From Candidatus Moduliflexus flocculans (GTDB lineage: Bacteria; Moduliflexota; Moduliflexia; Moduliflexales; Moduliflexaceae), in the NCBI GenBank assembly GCA_000739515.1, contig DF820461.1, positions 201,686-262,658 of the forward strand: 60,973 bases of DNA, given 5' to 3'. This document shows, piece after piece, positions 53,901 to 60,973 of the stretch. The position numbers and the translations under genes were made by a program. How positions within the stretch are numbered: the first letter of the stretch is position 1; every line of letters starts with the position of its first letter. Below the pieces are notes generated by a model. That model ran no database searches and was not told the origin of the DNA. It saw only the letters and a program-made list of their open reading frames with translations.

Positions 53901-54617
53901 AATGGTATGCGCAAGTTGTTCTTGCTGGCTGTAAAGGTCAATATCGGCCAAATATCTTTCGATTTTCCCTAATGGTTCTTGGATAGCTAAAAGATTGATC
54001 TGATACAATCTCTCATCTTCCACCAGGGAATAAATAATGGACTTTTTGATGAAGTCCGATTCCAGCTTGTAATTCAGGAAAATATTTGCAATAGTACGGG
54101 GAATGTTTTCGTAATTTTTGCTTTCAAACAACGAAAATGCTCGAAATTTCAGGTCAACAGGGGTACCATAAATAATATCTTTAAACTCTGTCTGACGCTC
54201 AATCATAGGAGAGTGGAATAATTTCTGTGCATTGAATGACTGGACAATTTCCTGAGGAGATTTAGCGCGGTGATGTTCATCCAGAAATAACTCTTTTAAA
54301 AAAGGTGTTTTCACAAACCGGAAACATGCCCGATTCTGCGATTTCAATACTATTGCCAGATACACTTCGTTCTCTTTGAGGATTTCATATACAATGTACG
54401 AATTGGAGAATTTCAAATAAAACTCGCTAAATCCTTGTTGATGGTTTTCAATCCCCAGATTGCGAGTGTTGGCATTGTAGAAAAAGAGAATCGCTCTTAA
54501 AATCGTACTCTTCCCAACCCCATTCACCCCGGCAATATGAACATTGCCATCCAAGCGGATTTCAGCGTATGGAATATTGGCGCTATTGATGAAGTAAATC
54601 GCTTGTAACATCCTCAT
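50973..54617 (-). CDS. jetC: Wadjet defence protein JetC (SMC/MukB-like ATPase)
   Basis: The roughly 1214-residue SMC-like protein has Walker A HIAGVNGVGKST near residues 28-38. A very long coiled coil (about 230-900, Glu/Gln/Lys rich) follows, with a central hinge-like region. Near the C-terminus are the signature LSRAGSEGTD and Walker B KIHCIIDEVGKL followed by NIFLINGSPN. JetC is the DNA-loop-extruding motor of Wadjet. ATG 54617 has GAGGAGGATAGC upstream and is preferred over a TTG at 54644. It overlaps jetB by 35 bases. Confidence 0.93.
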   Translation of the reverse strand: MRMLQAIYFINSANIPYAEIRLDGNVHIAGVNGVGKSTILRAILFFYNANTRNLGIENHQQGFSEFYLKFSNSYIVYEILKENEVYLAIVLKSQNRACFRFVKTPFLKELFLDEHHRAKSPQEIVQSFNAQKLFHSPMIERQTEFKDIIYGTPVDLKFRAFSLFESKNYENIPRTIANIFLNYKLESDFIKKSIIYSLVEDERLYQINLLAIQEPLGKIERYLADIDLYSQQEQLAHTIVAEYERIIIIEADKYHLAIQLGSSVKFAEIEKKDIEGKITLLQTEISKVQTALNDLERQFSEKRDTLIRQIGIVEYNLKEARKKFAYYQEKHIEDILEKVSQKAFHEKSLDALQQQKALLLKKAQHIEMAFNAQINKLQQDQRELIFKKEQEKLQVEKVSEQEKRSVEEQYRKKIREKNDQHQQRLAKSNELLDKVKKIIQNLELQRKDIEHSRPFQSEIRDLEVQRQETQRTLHKHEVTINEKKAEIVSLEKDITHKQREGENKHERCQESYQRQHDKLQNDLNRIIQKLQIAEDSFLSFLERTCPAYKETIAKVCREEIFSMTDLSPKILDPSQLTLFGVMVDLEKLDSVILEREEYESQKRDIEQRIQEVEQQHLVSISEIRQEVDQFVEEQRKLIGKLNKAIAGLEKEDRENEFHLQRVQQKITELKEKETDQKRQELEKIDVQLLDERGKQRQIEQDIKRQEEKYSQDVNTLEMEKEQSVTLINVKLKQQCEQLFQQQQVIEHDYQHHITELEIEKKDALQNEGVDLQKVAAVEQGIKALEEILMFIKENEPIVAVYQENKKDFIDKIPEFEQQKAELTRKKKELTQHYDATKGKISAQKQEKENSLITKQTRTEELARDLKEFDEFKLSPLYAELRQQIEESSTETNESISHLIRQLEQKDQNFQRKRNLLLDAMTEFSGKFRPDNIFNFRFNRSDSGEQGFREFAQDVQDFVEERRIETFKREVNVHYGQLMRDLSKKFNDLNSKAGDIQKAITRINQDFERSNFVGAIKKIQLRFKESGNTIVNTLKHIAEFVSENPFAGEELNLFNQQTPPNQQKDSKAVDLLNHLRKELEKTSQQVISLEDSFKLEFRVIENENDTNFVEKLSRAGSEGTDILIKAMIYITLLDVAKEQFSKRIKEYKIHCIIDEVGKLANNYLKELIAFANSKNIFLINGSPNMIDPLAYHKVYHISKDRTNNSVVKRLLAEKQ

Positions 54618-55173
54618 TGCTATCCTCCTCGACAATCCGAGCAAACAAATCTTCTAAGTAACGAAATGAACTTAAGACTTTGTAACGGCGTTCATCTTCA
54701 TCTTCAAGCTCGATAAATTGATTCTCTAATAAAGTGACCACCCCTTCCGCAATATCGGTCAGATTTTCTTTCTGGTGAGGGAGTGATTTGTTCAAATCCT
54801 GCAATTTTTGTTTCAAGCCAATCTGCATCTGGCATTTTTGTACAATGGAGGCCACTGTAAAGGTGGAATATGCAGTAAAACTGCTGTCATAACTTTTGAA
54901 AAAATCCACAATATCAATGAATCGCAAGACGCGCTCAAGTCGGTCAGCAATCTCTGTTCGCTTAAAATCTTTGCTGAAATAATAATAACCGTTGCCACGC
55001 CTTAAAAGAAAACCGATACGAGCAAAGTATTCAGATAATACATCAAAGGATTCCTCAACCACATTATAAAGCTTTTGAATGTCTCTATCATTACTGTTAT
55101 CACAAAGGAATCCGGGTTTATTTGAGGTCAGTATCTCAAAAACCACTCCAGCTTTTTCAGGGAAATTATCCAT
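54583..55173 (-). CDS. jetB: Wadjet defence protein JetB (KITE/MukE-like, DUF4194)
   Basis: The 196-residue protein has winged-helix-like content (YNVVEESFDVLSEYFARIGF; LRRGNGYYYFSKDFKR; GVVTLLENQFIELEDEDERR). It lies between jetA and jetC with overlaps at both ends. In Wadjet this position is the KITE subunit that dimerises and binds the kleisin JetA. Assigned by size, fold pattern and operon position. Confidence 0.85.
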   Translation of the reverse strand: MDNFPEKAGVVFEILTSNKPGFLCDNSNDRDIQKLYNVVEESFDVLSEYFARIGFLLRRGNGYYYFSKDFKRTEIADRLERVLRFIDIVDFFKSYDSSFTAYSTFTVASIVQKCQMQIGLKQKLQDLNKSLPHQKENLTDIAEGVVTLLENQFIELEDEDERRYKVLSSFRYLEDLFARIVEEDSNEDVTSDLLHQ

Positions 55174-56366
55174 TACTGCCTCCTCGGAAACACCAGGGCA
55201 TATTCAATATTCTGATTAACGCCAAACTCATCTGTTATTGTGATGTCTTGTTCGAACAAAGAGATCATCTGGGTAAAAAGTTTGACTCGCTTAGTAAAGT
55301 CCATTTCATAACTAAAGTTATGTTCCAGAATAAATCGGAATAAATCTTTTTTACTATGCCCAAATGCCTCTTGTAAGGCTTCAAAATTAGGTATGATTTC
55401 TTCTTCAGTAACAGTAGAAAGATATTGTTCGTTAATAGCTGGAGCAGGTTGTACCTGATGGGTTATACCGCTACGAATTTTACTTGCCGCCTTTTTGATG
55501 AGTTCCAAACTGGCATCATCATCTAACACATCTAATGGGAATCTCGTATTAAACCGAAAATCTTTTTGTAAAAGGAAACTATGTTCTTCTCGAATAATCT
55601 CAAGCAAATTTGTTTTATATTCTAATTCATGTCGGTCTTTTAAGGCTTTTAAACGCTGGATTTTCTTAAAAACCTCACTATGGTATTTGATGCGTCGGAG
55701 ATATTCGATAATATCTTCTTGAATCTTAATCAGGTTGATAGAGGCATCGCTAATTGTCACTTGCAATCGGTATGTAATTCTATCCAATTCTTCGTCATAC
55801 GCATTTAAAGACAAAACTTTCCATCCCTCGCTGTCAAAAATCCCTGAACTAATTTCCGTGAGTAATTGGGAAATATGATTGCGATCTTGGCGATAATTAT
55901 TAAGTTTTTTTTCTTTAATGCTAAAATCCTGTTCCGTTTTGTATACGATTTCAATGTTAGCCTGTAGCCGGATGATATTCTGTTCAATATCACGGTTCAG
56001 ACGCCCTAAATTGATCTTGATTTCCGCCAAGTATTTCTCTTTTTCTTTAGTAGCACTCACCTCAAAATAAAATCCAATATGTTCATGTAGTCGTTTGATT
56101 TCTTCAGCAATATACGCCGTATCAATCTGTTCGCCGATATTCAAAAAATCCTCGAAAAAGCGGGAGATGCTCTCATTAAGTCGAAGAATACTCGCGCCAG
56201 TCTCTTGAATGATGCCATTATTCACGAGTATATCGAGATGTTTATTTTCAACGAACAAACTTTGCTCAATTTGGTCGCGTTTAACTCCACTTTTGCGTTG
56301 TCCAAATAGAAAAGAAATAAGTTCAATGTTACGATTGAGGTATTTGATGAAATCTTTGATTGTCAT
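55173..56366 (-). CDS. jetA: Wadjet defence protein JetA (kleisin/MukF-like)
   Basis: The 397-residue helical protein starts MTIKDFIKYLNRNIELISFL and has long helices (YLAEIKINLGRLNRDIEQNI; RLKALKDRHELEYKTNLLEI). Its C-terminal domain, FEALQEAFGHSKKDLFRFIL, could be the SMC-contacting winged helix. JetA is the kleisin that closes the JetC ring. It is the first gene of the operon; the stop overlaps the jetB ATG. A palindrome lies upstream at 56394-56416. Confidence 0.85.
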   Translation of the reverse strand: MTIKDFIKYLNRNIELISFLFGQRKSGVKRDQIEQSLFVENKHLDILVNNGIIQETGASILRLNESISRFFEDFLNIGEQIDTAYIAEEIKRLHEHIGFYFEVSATKEKEKYLAEIKINLGRLNRDIEQNIIRLQANIEIVYKTEQDFSIKEKKLNNYRQDRNHISQLLTEISSGIFDSEGWKVLSLNAYDEELDRITYRLQVTISDASINLIKIQEDIIEYLRRIKYHSEVFKKIQRLKALKDRHELEYKTNLLEIIREEHSFLLQKDFRFNTRFPLDVLDDDASLELIKKAASKIRSGITHQVQPAPAINEQYLSTVTEEEIIPNFEALQEAFGHSKKDLFRFILEHNFSYEMDFTKRVKLFTQMISLFEQDITITDEFGVNQNIEYALVFPRRQ

Positions 56367-56393
56367 AGCTCTCTGATAGAAAAAGATATGTAA

Positions 56394-56416
56394 ATGAGAT
56401 ATTTAGCGTATCTCAT
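56394..56416. promoter_or_regulatory. Palindrome upstream of jetA (possible operator)
   Basis: ATGAGATA and TATCTCAT are exact complements separated by TTTAGCG, 28 bases before the jetA start codon. It would suit a repressor site, but no regulator gene is adjacent. Confidence 0.4.
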
Positions 56417-56842
56417 ATATCTGCGGATAAGATTTTTTTAGAAAAATAACGTTTTTAGGAAAAGTAAAGGAAAATTTGAGCCCAAAATATATTTTTAGCG
56501 ATTAAGAAGATTATGTATCTAAGCATATTTATTCTTCTAACATCTCAGTTAACGTGAGTTTTTGATAAGATTTCGCCCCACTGGGGCTAAAACGTTATCC
56601 TGAGTTCACGTTATTTAGCTGTAACTGACGACGTAGGACACTGTGATCTCGATATTTTGGGTGAGCAGGAGCAGGGCTATTGGCTTGCATGAAGAGGTTA
56701 AATAGTTACTGAGAAAGTGGCTTTGAGGTTCTTTTACAATGAAAAGATTGGCAAGAACAAAACGTTTTGAGTTTAAGTGGAGAAGTAAAAACGGCGGAGA
56801 ACAGGCGTTCTCCGCCGTCAGCATCAATAAGGCAAGCGCTGG
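56417..56842. other. Gene-free gap between the Wadjet operon and the second sugar operon
   Basis: No gene. It contains a GCCCCACTGGGGC hairpin (about 56577-56589) and a possible repeat at 56610-56709, bounded by GTTATTTAGC and GTTAAATAGTTAC, which resembles the ends of the GTAACTATTTAGC family. A terminator-like GGCGGAGAACAGGCGTTCTCCGCC stem (56791-56818, AACGGCGGAGAACAGGCGTT then CTCCGCCGT) lies just after the binding-protein gene. Confidence 0.5.
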
Positions 56843-57778
56843 TTATTTGCCTTGCAGCGTTTCGAGCGTGACCATCGAGGATTCCATCAAATAGGTCGGC
56901 TCAGGCTTAAAATTCGGGTCTGCCAGAATTTGTTTGCCGATTTCCACTGCTTTATCCACGCAGAGCGGATAGACAAACGTGACCGCTAAAATCCCTTCTT
57001 TGACGTATTTCTGCCCTTCATCCACCAGGCCGTCAATCCCGATAAAGATCATCTCTTTTTCGCGTCCTTTTTCTTTGGCGGCTAAATACGCGCCGTAAGC
57101 CATCGGATCGTTATGGGCATAGACCACGTCAATTTCCGGAACGGCGTTCAATGCTTCGGTCATCCGGTCAATCGCTTCCGGTTGAAACCAGTTGGCGGTC
57201 GCGTCATGCACCAGTTTAATATCCGGGTATTTGCTGACGATATCCCAGAAACCGGCATGGCGATTTAATGCGCCTTCCACGCCTTTCATGCCCTGAATTT
57301 CAACGACATTCCCTTTTGGAGCGCCATTCTTTTGGGTTAAGAAATCAACGACATACTGTCCGGCTTGCTGGCCGATTTTGCGGTTATCGCTGCGGATATA
57401 GGTTGTCCAGTTCGGTTCCACTAAATCGCGTTCCAAACAGATCGTCGGGATGCCTGCTTTCACCGCTTCGCCCATGACTTTGGTCAACGAATCGCGTTGT
57501 AGCGGCGCCACGATTAGCAAATCCGGTTCCTGGCGAATCGCGTTTTCAATCTGGCTGATCTGTTTAGCTGCATCCGCCTGACCATCAAAAATCTGGAATT
57601 CGACATCAGGTTCTTTTGCCCATAATTCCTGCATCAGTTTGTTCTGCGCCGCGCGATACGGCTCGCCAAAGTTACACTGGCTGAAAATCACTAATTTTTT
57701 GTCTGCCGCAAAAGCCAAATTCACCGCCAACATGACGACGACCACGATCAGACCGAGAGACAATAATTTTTTCAACAT
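56843..57778 (-). CDS. Sugar ABC substrate-binding protein (RbsB-like), second importer
   Basis: The 311-residue periplasmic protein has signal peptide MLKKLLSLGLIVVVVMLAVN, cleaved near AFAADK. Peripla_BP_4 motifs are NFGEPYRAAQNKLMQELWAK, GQADAAKQISQIENAIRQEP, LLIVAPLQRD, VEIQGMKGVEGALNRHAGF and VYAHNDPMAYGAYLA. A pentose or hexose is likely; the sugar is not determined. It is the third gene after the ATPase and permease, separated by 295 bases, with a GC-rich hairpin terminator after its stop. Confidence 0.93.
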   Translation of the reverse strand: MLKKLLSLGLIVVVVMLAVNLAFAADKKLVIFSQCNFGEPYRAAQNKLMQELWAKEPDVEFQIFDGQADAAKQISQIENAIRQEPDLLIVAPLQRDSLTKVMGEAVKAGIPTICLERDLVEPNWTTYIRSDNRKIGQQAGQYVVDFLTQKNGAPKGNVVEIQGMKGVEGALNRHAGFWDIVSKYPDIKLVHDATANWFQPEAIDRMTEALNAVPEIDVVYAHNDPMAYGAYLAAKEKGREKEMIFIGIDGLVDEGQKYVKEGILAVTFVYPLCVDKAVEIGKQILADPNFKPEPTYLMESSMVTLETLQGK

Positions 57779-58073
57779 ATTGTAACCTCCTGATGATGTT
57801 GCTGTAACAACATTGTGCTGTTAATAATGACTTCTGAACCGATGAGCAATACTCTGAGCCGGAAGCCTGATAATACTCCTCTTGCAATCTGTTGGATTCC
57901 AGGCTCTTACAATGGCGTCATACGCACATTCGCGAACGTATTTCGCCAGATTAGGCGGCGCATGATGAATCGCTAACTCCGCCTAAACTCGATCACTATC
58001 CTTGCTCTTGCCTTTCCTTGACCTGGAAAGAAGATGTTCCCGACCTGTTAGAAAGGCGCGGAGCAAGGAATGT
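57779..58073 (-). other. Leader between permease and binding-protein genes
   Basis: 295 bases without a gene. On the minus strand it ends in an AGGAGG-type ribosome site (ATCAGGAGGTTACAAT) directly before ATG 57778. Several short inverted repeats are present, but I see no known riboswitch. It may hold a processing site or own promoter allowing extra binding-protein expression. Confidence 0.4.
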
Positions 58074-59114
58074 TTACGCTTCTTTCTGGCGTCTTTGCGA
58101 GGCGACCGCCAGGATGATAATGACCGCCATGATCACTTTCTGAATATTGAAATCTACGTTATTCAGCCCTAAAATATTCGTCAAAATGCCCACGATTAAC
58201 GCGCCGATGACTGTGCCGGGAATGGTGCCAAGCCCGCCGCCCATGTTCGTGCCGCCGATGGCGGCCACCGAGATCACATCCAATTCCATCGAGATGCCGG
58301 TATTCGGATCGCCGCATGTCGTGCGGGCGGTCATGAGAATTCCGGCGAATCCCGCCATTAATCCCATCAGCGTATAGACGCCGATCTGCACGCTTCTGGT
58401 CGGAAGCCCGGCGTAGCGCGCGGCCTGAGCGTTTCCGCCGATTGCGCGGACGTATCGGCCAAAAACGGTTTTATGGAGCAAAATGCCGAAAATTAAGGCC
58501 GTGATTAAAAACGAGCCGAGCATAAATTCCTTGCTGGAAAACCAATTGCCGAATTTCCCGGAGACATCGTCGCCAAGACCTAATCCTACGCGCTCGTTAT
58601 TGACGATCCAACGCGCTACGCCGCGCAAACCAATCATCCCGGCCAGCGTCACAATAAACGGCTGAATGTTGAAAAACGCGATGATCACGCCTTGTAAAAA
58701 TCCGATGAACGCCCCCACTACTAAGCCAGCCGCAATCGCAATCGTAATTTGAGCGGGAATGCTTAACGCAGGTTTCCAGAATTGCAGCAACATCGCGACC
58801 AGCACGCCGGAGACCGCGACCGTGCTGCCGACGCTCAAGTCAATCCCGGCGGTGATAATCACCATTGTCATCGCAAATCCCATCACTGCCGCTGGCGTCA
58901 TGCTCCGCACCAAATCGGTCAAATTTCCGGGCGTCAGAAAAATGAGGTGTCCCTTTCGACTCACGGGACTGAATACAATCGCTAAAACAAAAATTACAAT
59001 CAAGACAATCAAGCCTTGATGTTTGATCGCGAACCGTTTGCATCGCGCCCAAAAATCAGCAGATCGGGCTGTCGCATTTTGGGCCGGTTTCGTGTCAACA
59101 GCATATTCCTTCAT
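58074..59114 (-). CDS. Sugar ABC permease (RbsC-like), second importer
   Basis: The 346-residue permease with about ten helices has VIITAGIDLSVGSTVAVSG, IQPFIVTLAGMIGLRGVARW, HKTVFGRYVRAIGGNAQAAR and ISVAAIGGTNMGGGLGTIPG. A cytoplasmic N-terminal tail of about 35 residues precedes the first helix. It forms a homodimer in this single-permease system. Its ATG overlaps the ATPase stop (ATGA), indicating coupled translation. Confidence 0.95.
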   Translation of the reverse strand: MKEYAVDTKPAQNATARSADFWARCKRFAIKHQGLIVLIVIFVLAIVFSPVSRKGHLIFLTPGNLTDLVRSMTPAAVMGFAMTMVIITAGIDLSVGSTVAVSGVLVAMLLQFWKPALSIPAQITIAIAAGLVVGAFIGFLQGVIIAFFNIQPFIVTLAGMIGLRGVARWIVNNERVGLGLGDDVSGKFGNWFSSKEFMLGSFLITALIFGILLHKTVFGRYVRAIGGNAQAARYAGLPTRSVQIGVYTLMGLMAGFAGILMTARTTCGDPNTGISMELDVISVAAIGGTNMGGGLGTIPGTVIGALIVGILTNILGLNNVDFNIQKVIMAVIIILAVASQRRQKEA

Positions 59115-60607
59115 GACGCTTCTCCTCCGTTCTCTGTGGCTGCTAACGCCATAATTTGCTCTTGCGTCGCCTGGCCGACCTCCAGAATGCCAGCGCAGCG
59201 CCCCTCATGCATCACCATAATCCGGTCACAGCATCGCAGCAGTTCGGGCAATTCGGAACTGGTCATCATGACCGCCTTGCCCGATGCCGCCAATTTTTCG
59301 ACAATCCCGTAAATATCCTCTTTTGCCCCGACATCCACGCCGCGCGTCGGGTCATCCAAAAAGATCACTTCCGGATCAACCAGTACCCATCGGCCAAGCA
59401 GAACTTTTTGCTGATTGCCGCCGCTCAGGGAATCAACGCGATATCTCGGCGAGGCGGCTTTGAGCAGGGTTTTCGACGCGATCTGATCGCATTGACTGAA
59501 TTCGTAACCGACGTTAATCCAGCCGTAGGCGCTGAACCGATTCAGCGCGGCGAGCGACATGTTTTCATAGACGCCCATCTGCATCATCAAACCCGACAGC
59601 TTGCGATCCTCTGGCAGCAGGCCGAATCCTTCTTCGATTGATCTGTGGGGGGAATGGGGTTGATAGGGTTTCCCTTTGAGCGTGATGTCGCCGCGCTGAA
59701 TGGAATCCAGCCCATACAGCGCCTCGCCGATTTCGGTTCGCCCGGAGCCGACCAGACCGGCAATTCCCAACACTTCTCCGCGATGCAAGGCGAAACTCAC
59801 GTCTTTCAGTTTCGAGGTGCGCAAATTTTCGACGCGCAGCATTTCTTCGTTTGTATAATGGCTGATCGAGCGGAGCGATTGGTCAATATGCCGCCCCACC
59901 ATCATTTTGATCAATTCGTCAATCGTGGTTTCGCTGGTCTTTTTGGTGCCGACCAATTCCCCATCGCGCAGAACGGTCACGCGGTCGGCGATCCTGAAAA
60001 TTTCGTCCATTTTATGCGAGACATAAATAATCGCCACGCCATGACGTTTCAGTTCTTGAATCAATTCGAACAGGTTATCAACGGCATCATCAGTCAGGGA
60101 ACTGGTGGATTCATCCATCACGATGACGCGGGTGTTCAGGCTTAAGGCGCGGGCGATGGCGACCAATTGCATTTCGCCGGTCGAAAGCTCGCTTAACAGG
60201 AGGTTGCCGGGGATATTTCCCAGTCGGACTTTTTCTAAAAATGGGCGGCAAAACTGCGCGCGGCGGCGGCTGTTATCCAACAAGGATTCTTTGAAATTCA
60301 GATTGCGAACGACGATGTTTTCTTCCACTGTCAGATTTGAAAACAGGTCAATTTCTTGAAAGATGATGCTGATGCCGAGTCGTTGTGCGTCAATCGGGGA
60401 GGTTAGATGAATCGGCTTGTCGTCCCAGTAAATCTTGCCGCCATCGGGAGGGTAAACGCCTGCCAGAATTTTGCCTAACGTGCTTTTGCCTGCGCCATTT
60501 TCGCCTAACAGCGCATGAACTTCCCCGGCATTGATTTCGACGCCGACATCCTTTAACGCCTGTACGCCGCCGAAATGTTTAAAGATATGTTCTGCTCGCA
60601 ATAACAT
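59111..60607 (-). CDS. Sugar ABC ATPase (RbsA-like), second importer
   Basis: The 498-residue two-domain ATPase is intact. NBD1 has Walker A LLGENGAGKST, signature LSTGEMQLVAIARAL and Walker B VIVMDESTSSL. NBD2 has the degenerate Walker A GLVGSGRTE, signature LSGGNQQKVLLGRW and Walker B VIFLDDPTRGVDVG. It energises the importer with the permease and binding protein. Since the rhamnose-type ATPase gene is broken, this protein might substitute for it (inference). It is the first gene of the operon. Confidence 0.95.
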   Translation of the reverse strand: MLLRAEHIFKHFGGVQALKDVGVEINAGEVHALLGENGAGKSTLGKILAGVYPPDGGKIYWDDKPIHLTSPIDAQRLGISIIFQEIDLFSNLTVEENIVVRNLNFKESLLDNSRRRAQFCRPFLEKVRLGNIPGNLLLSELSTGEMQLVAIARALSLNTRVIVMDESTSSLTDDAVDNLFELIQELKRHGVAIIYVSHKMDEIFRIADRVTVLRDGELVGTKKTSETTIDELIKMMVGRHIDQSLRSISHYTNEEMLRVENLRTSKLKDVSFALHRGEVLGIAGLVGSGRTEIGEALYGLDSIQRGDITLKGKPYQPHSPHRSIEEGFGLLPEDRKLSGLMMQMGVYENMSLAALNRFSAYGWINVGYEFSQCDQIASKTLLKAASPRYRVDSLSGGNQQKVLLGRWVLVDPEVIFLDDPTRGVDVGAKEDIYGIVEKLAASGKAVMMTSSELPELLRCCDRIMVMHEGRCAGILEVGQATQEQIMALAATENGGEAS

Positions 60608-60820
60608 AAGAACCTTCTGAGCAAGGAGGGATGATTCTATTCAGGTAAGCACGCATTTATATCTCTCAGCATAGAACGTGCCAACGGCTCGGCGCGATGA
60701 TGAAAAATTTATAAACACTTTTATCATAATACGTTACAGCATTATTTCGCAGATTGATGATGACGATGAATTGATGCCAGATTTACCCATTCGAGTAGAA
60801 TTGTTACCCGAATGAGTAAC

Positions 60821-60973
60821 TGATGTTACGCAACGCCGCCGACAATTCCCCTCCTGGGAGGGGTAAGGGGTGGGTGGTGTCCTGTGCGGCGTCTTCGTGT
60901 CCACCCCCCACCCCCAACCCCTCCCAGGAGGGGAGTTTGCGGCCATTTGTATTGAACCTGCTGCGTAACATCA
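60821..60973 (+). repeat. MITE-like element with TGATGTTACGCA ends, copy ending at the window edge
   Basis: It begins TGATGTTACGCAACGCCGCC and ends CTGCTGCGTAACATCA at the last base of the window, so both ends are visible. Inner blocks AATTCCCCTCCTGGGAGGGG and CCCCTCCCAGGAGGGGA form a hairpin. It aligns end to end with the inverse of 4493-4644. The upstream part of this gap (60608-60820), before the ATPase gene, shows AT-rich sequence without a gene. Confidence 0.82.

Noticed and set aside
56588..56601. TAAAACGTTATC downstream of the second sugar operon, resembling the LacI operators
   Set aside because: It is a single half-like site after a binding-protein stop and far from any promoter, so regulation is unlikely.
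60734..60946. Minus-strand reading frame rich in Pro/Gly at the right end
   Set aside because: It is encoded by the MITE-like element at 60821-60973 and has no protein-like features.

Overview
The window looks like chromosomal DNA of a diderm (Gram-negative type), rod-shaped, sugar-using bacterium of about 50% GC. Supporting genes are gatCAB, mreBCD, xseA, recA, mtaB, an EF-G paralogue, a periplasmic SurA/PpiD-type chaperone and two RbsABC-like sugar importers. No rRNA, tRNA or CRISPR array is visible. A deep-branching uncultured lineage such as candidate phylum KSB3/Modulibacteria is my weakly held guess from the style of the gene set. Nothing in the sequence proves it.

Layout. 1-1.3 kb: an IS1-like transposase fragment cut by the window edge, a Uma2-family protein and an antitoxin-like protein. 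1.36-4.93 kb: gatC-gatA-gatB (minus strand), broken up by intergenic repeats. 5.1-9.3 kb: RodZ-like membrane HTH protein, an unrecognised internally duplicated protein, FmdB-like zinc ribbon, dut, cobD-like, and a protein with a C-terminal J-domain. 9.3-18.4 kb: xseA, a secreted protein, paaK plus an ACT-domain protein, pxpA, an unrecognised secreted/membrane pair, and mtaB. 18.5-26 kb: a HEAT-repeat protein, the mreB-mreC-mreD operon ending in a degenerate HtrA-like PDZ protein, and a divergent PpiD-like chaperone. 26.3-33 kb: a secreted protein, QueG-like, VOC, an MTHFR-like protein, a restriction-modification pair and an orphan OppD-type ATPase. 33.2-38.9 kb: EF-G-like, CPBP protease, recA, thiamine diphosphokinase.

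39.2-47.8 kb is a rhamnose-type ABC import locus: a LacI-family repressor, paired LacI-type operators, ATPase, two permeases and a RhaS-like binding protein. The ATPase gene is split by an intact 1.86-kb IS607-family element carrying tnpA and tnpB. Removing the element restores the reading frame exactly. 47.8-50.1 kb holds small and unrecognised genes and a truncated URO-D-like fragment. 50.1-56.4 kb is a complete AT-rich Wadjet anti-plasmid/anti-phage operon, jetA-jetB-jetC-jetD (minus strand). 56.8-60.6 kb is a second complete sugar ABC importer (ATPase-permease-binding protein, minus strand). The end of the window is a repeat element.

A striking feature of the whole window is the density of short palindromic or terminal-inverted-repeat elements between genes. 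At least six families recur. Several copies lie within about 25 bases of start codons, and some supply stop codons. They also create false N-terminal extensions for dut, the ACT-domain protein and the OppD-like ATPase, which I corrected here.
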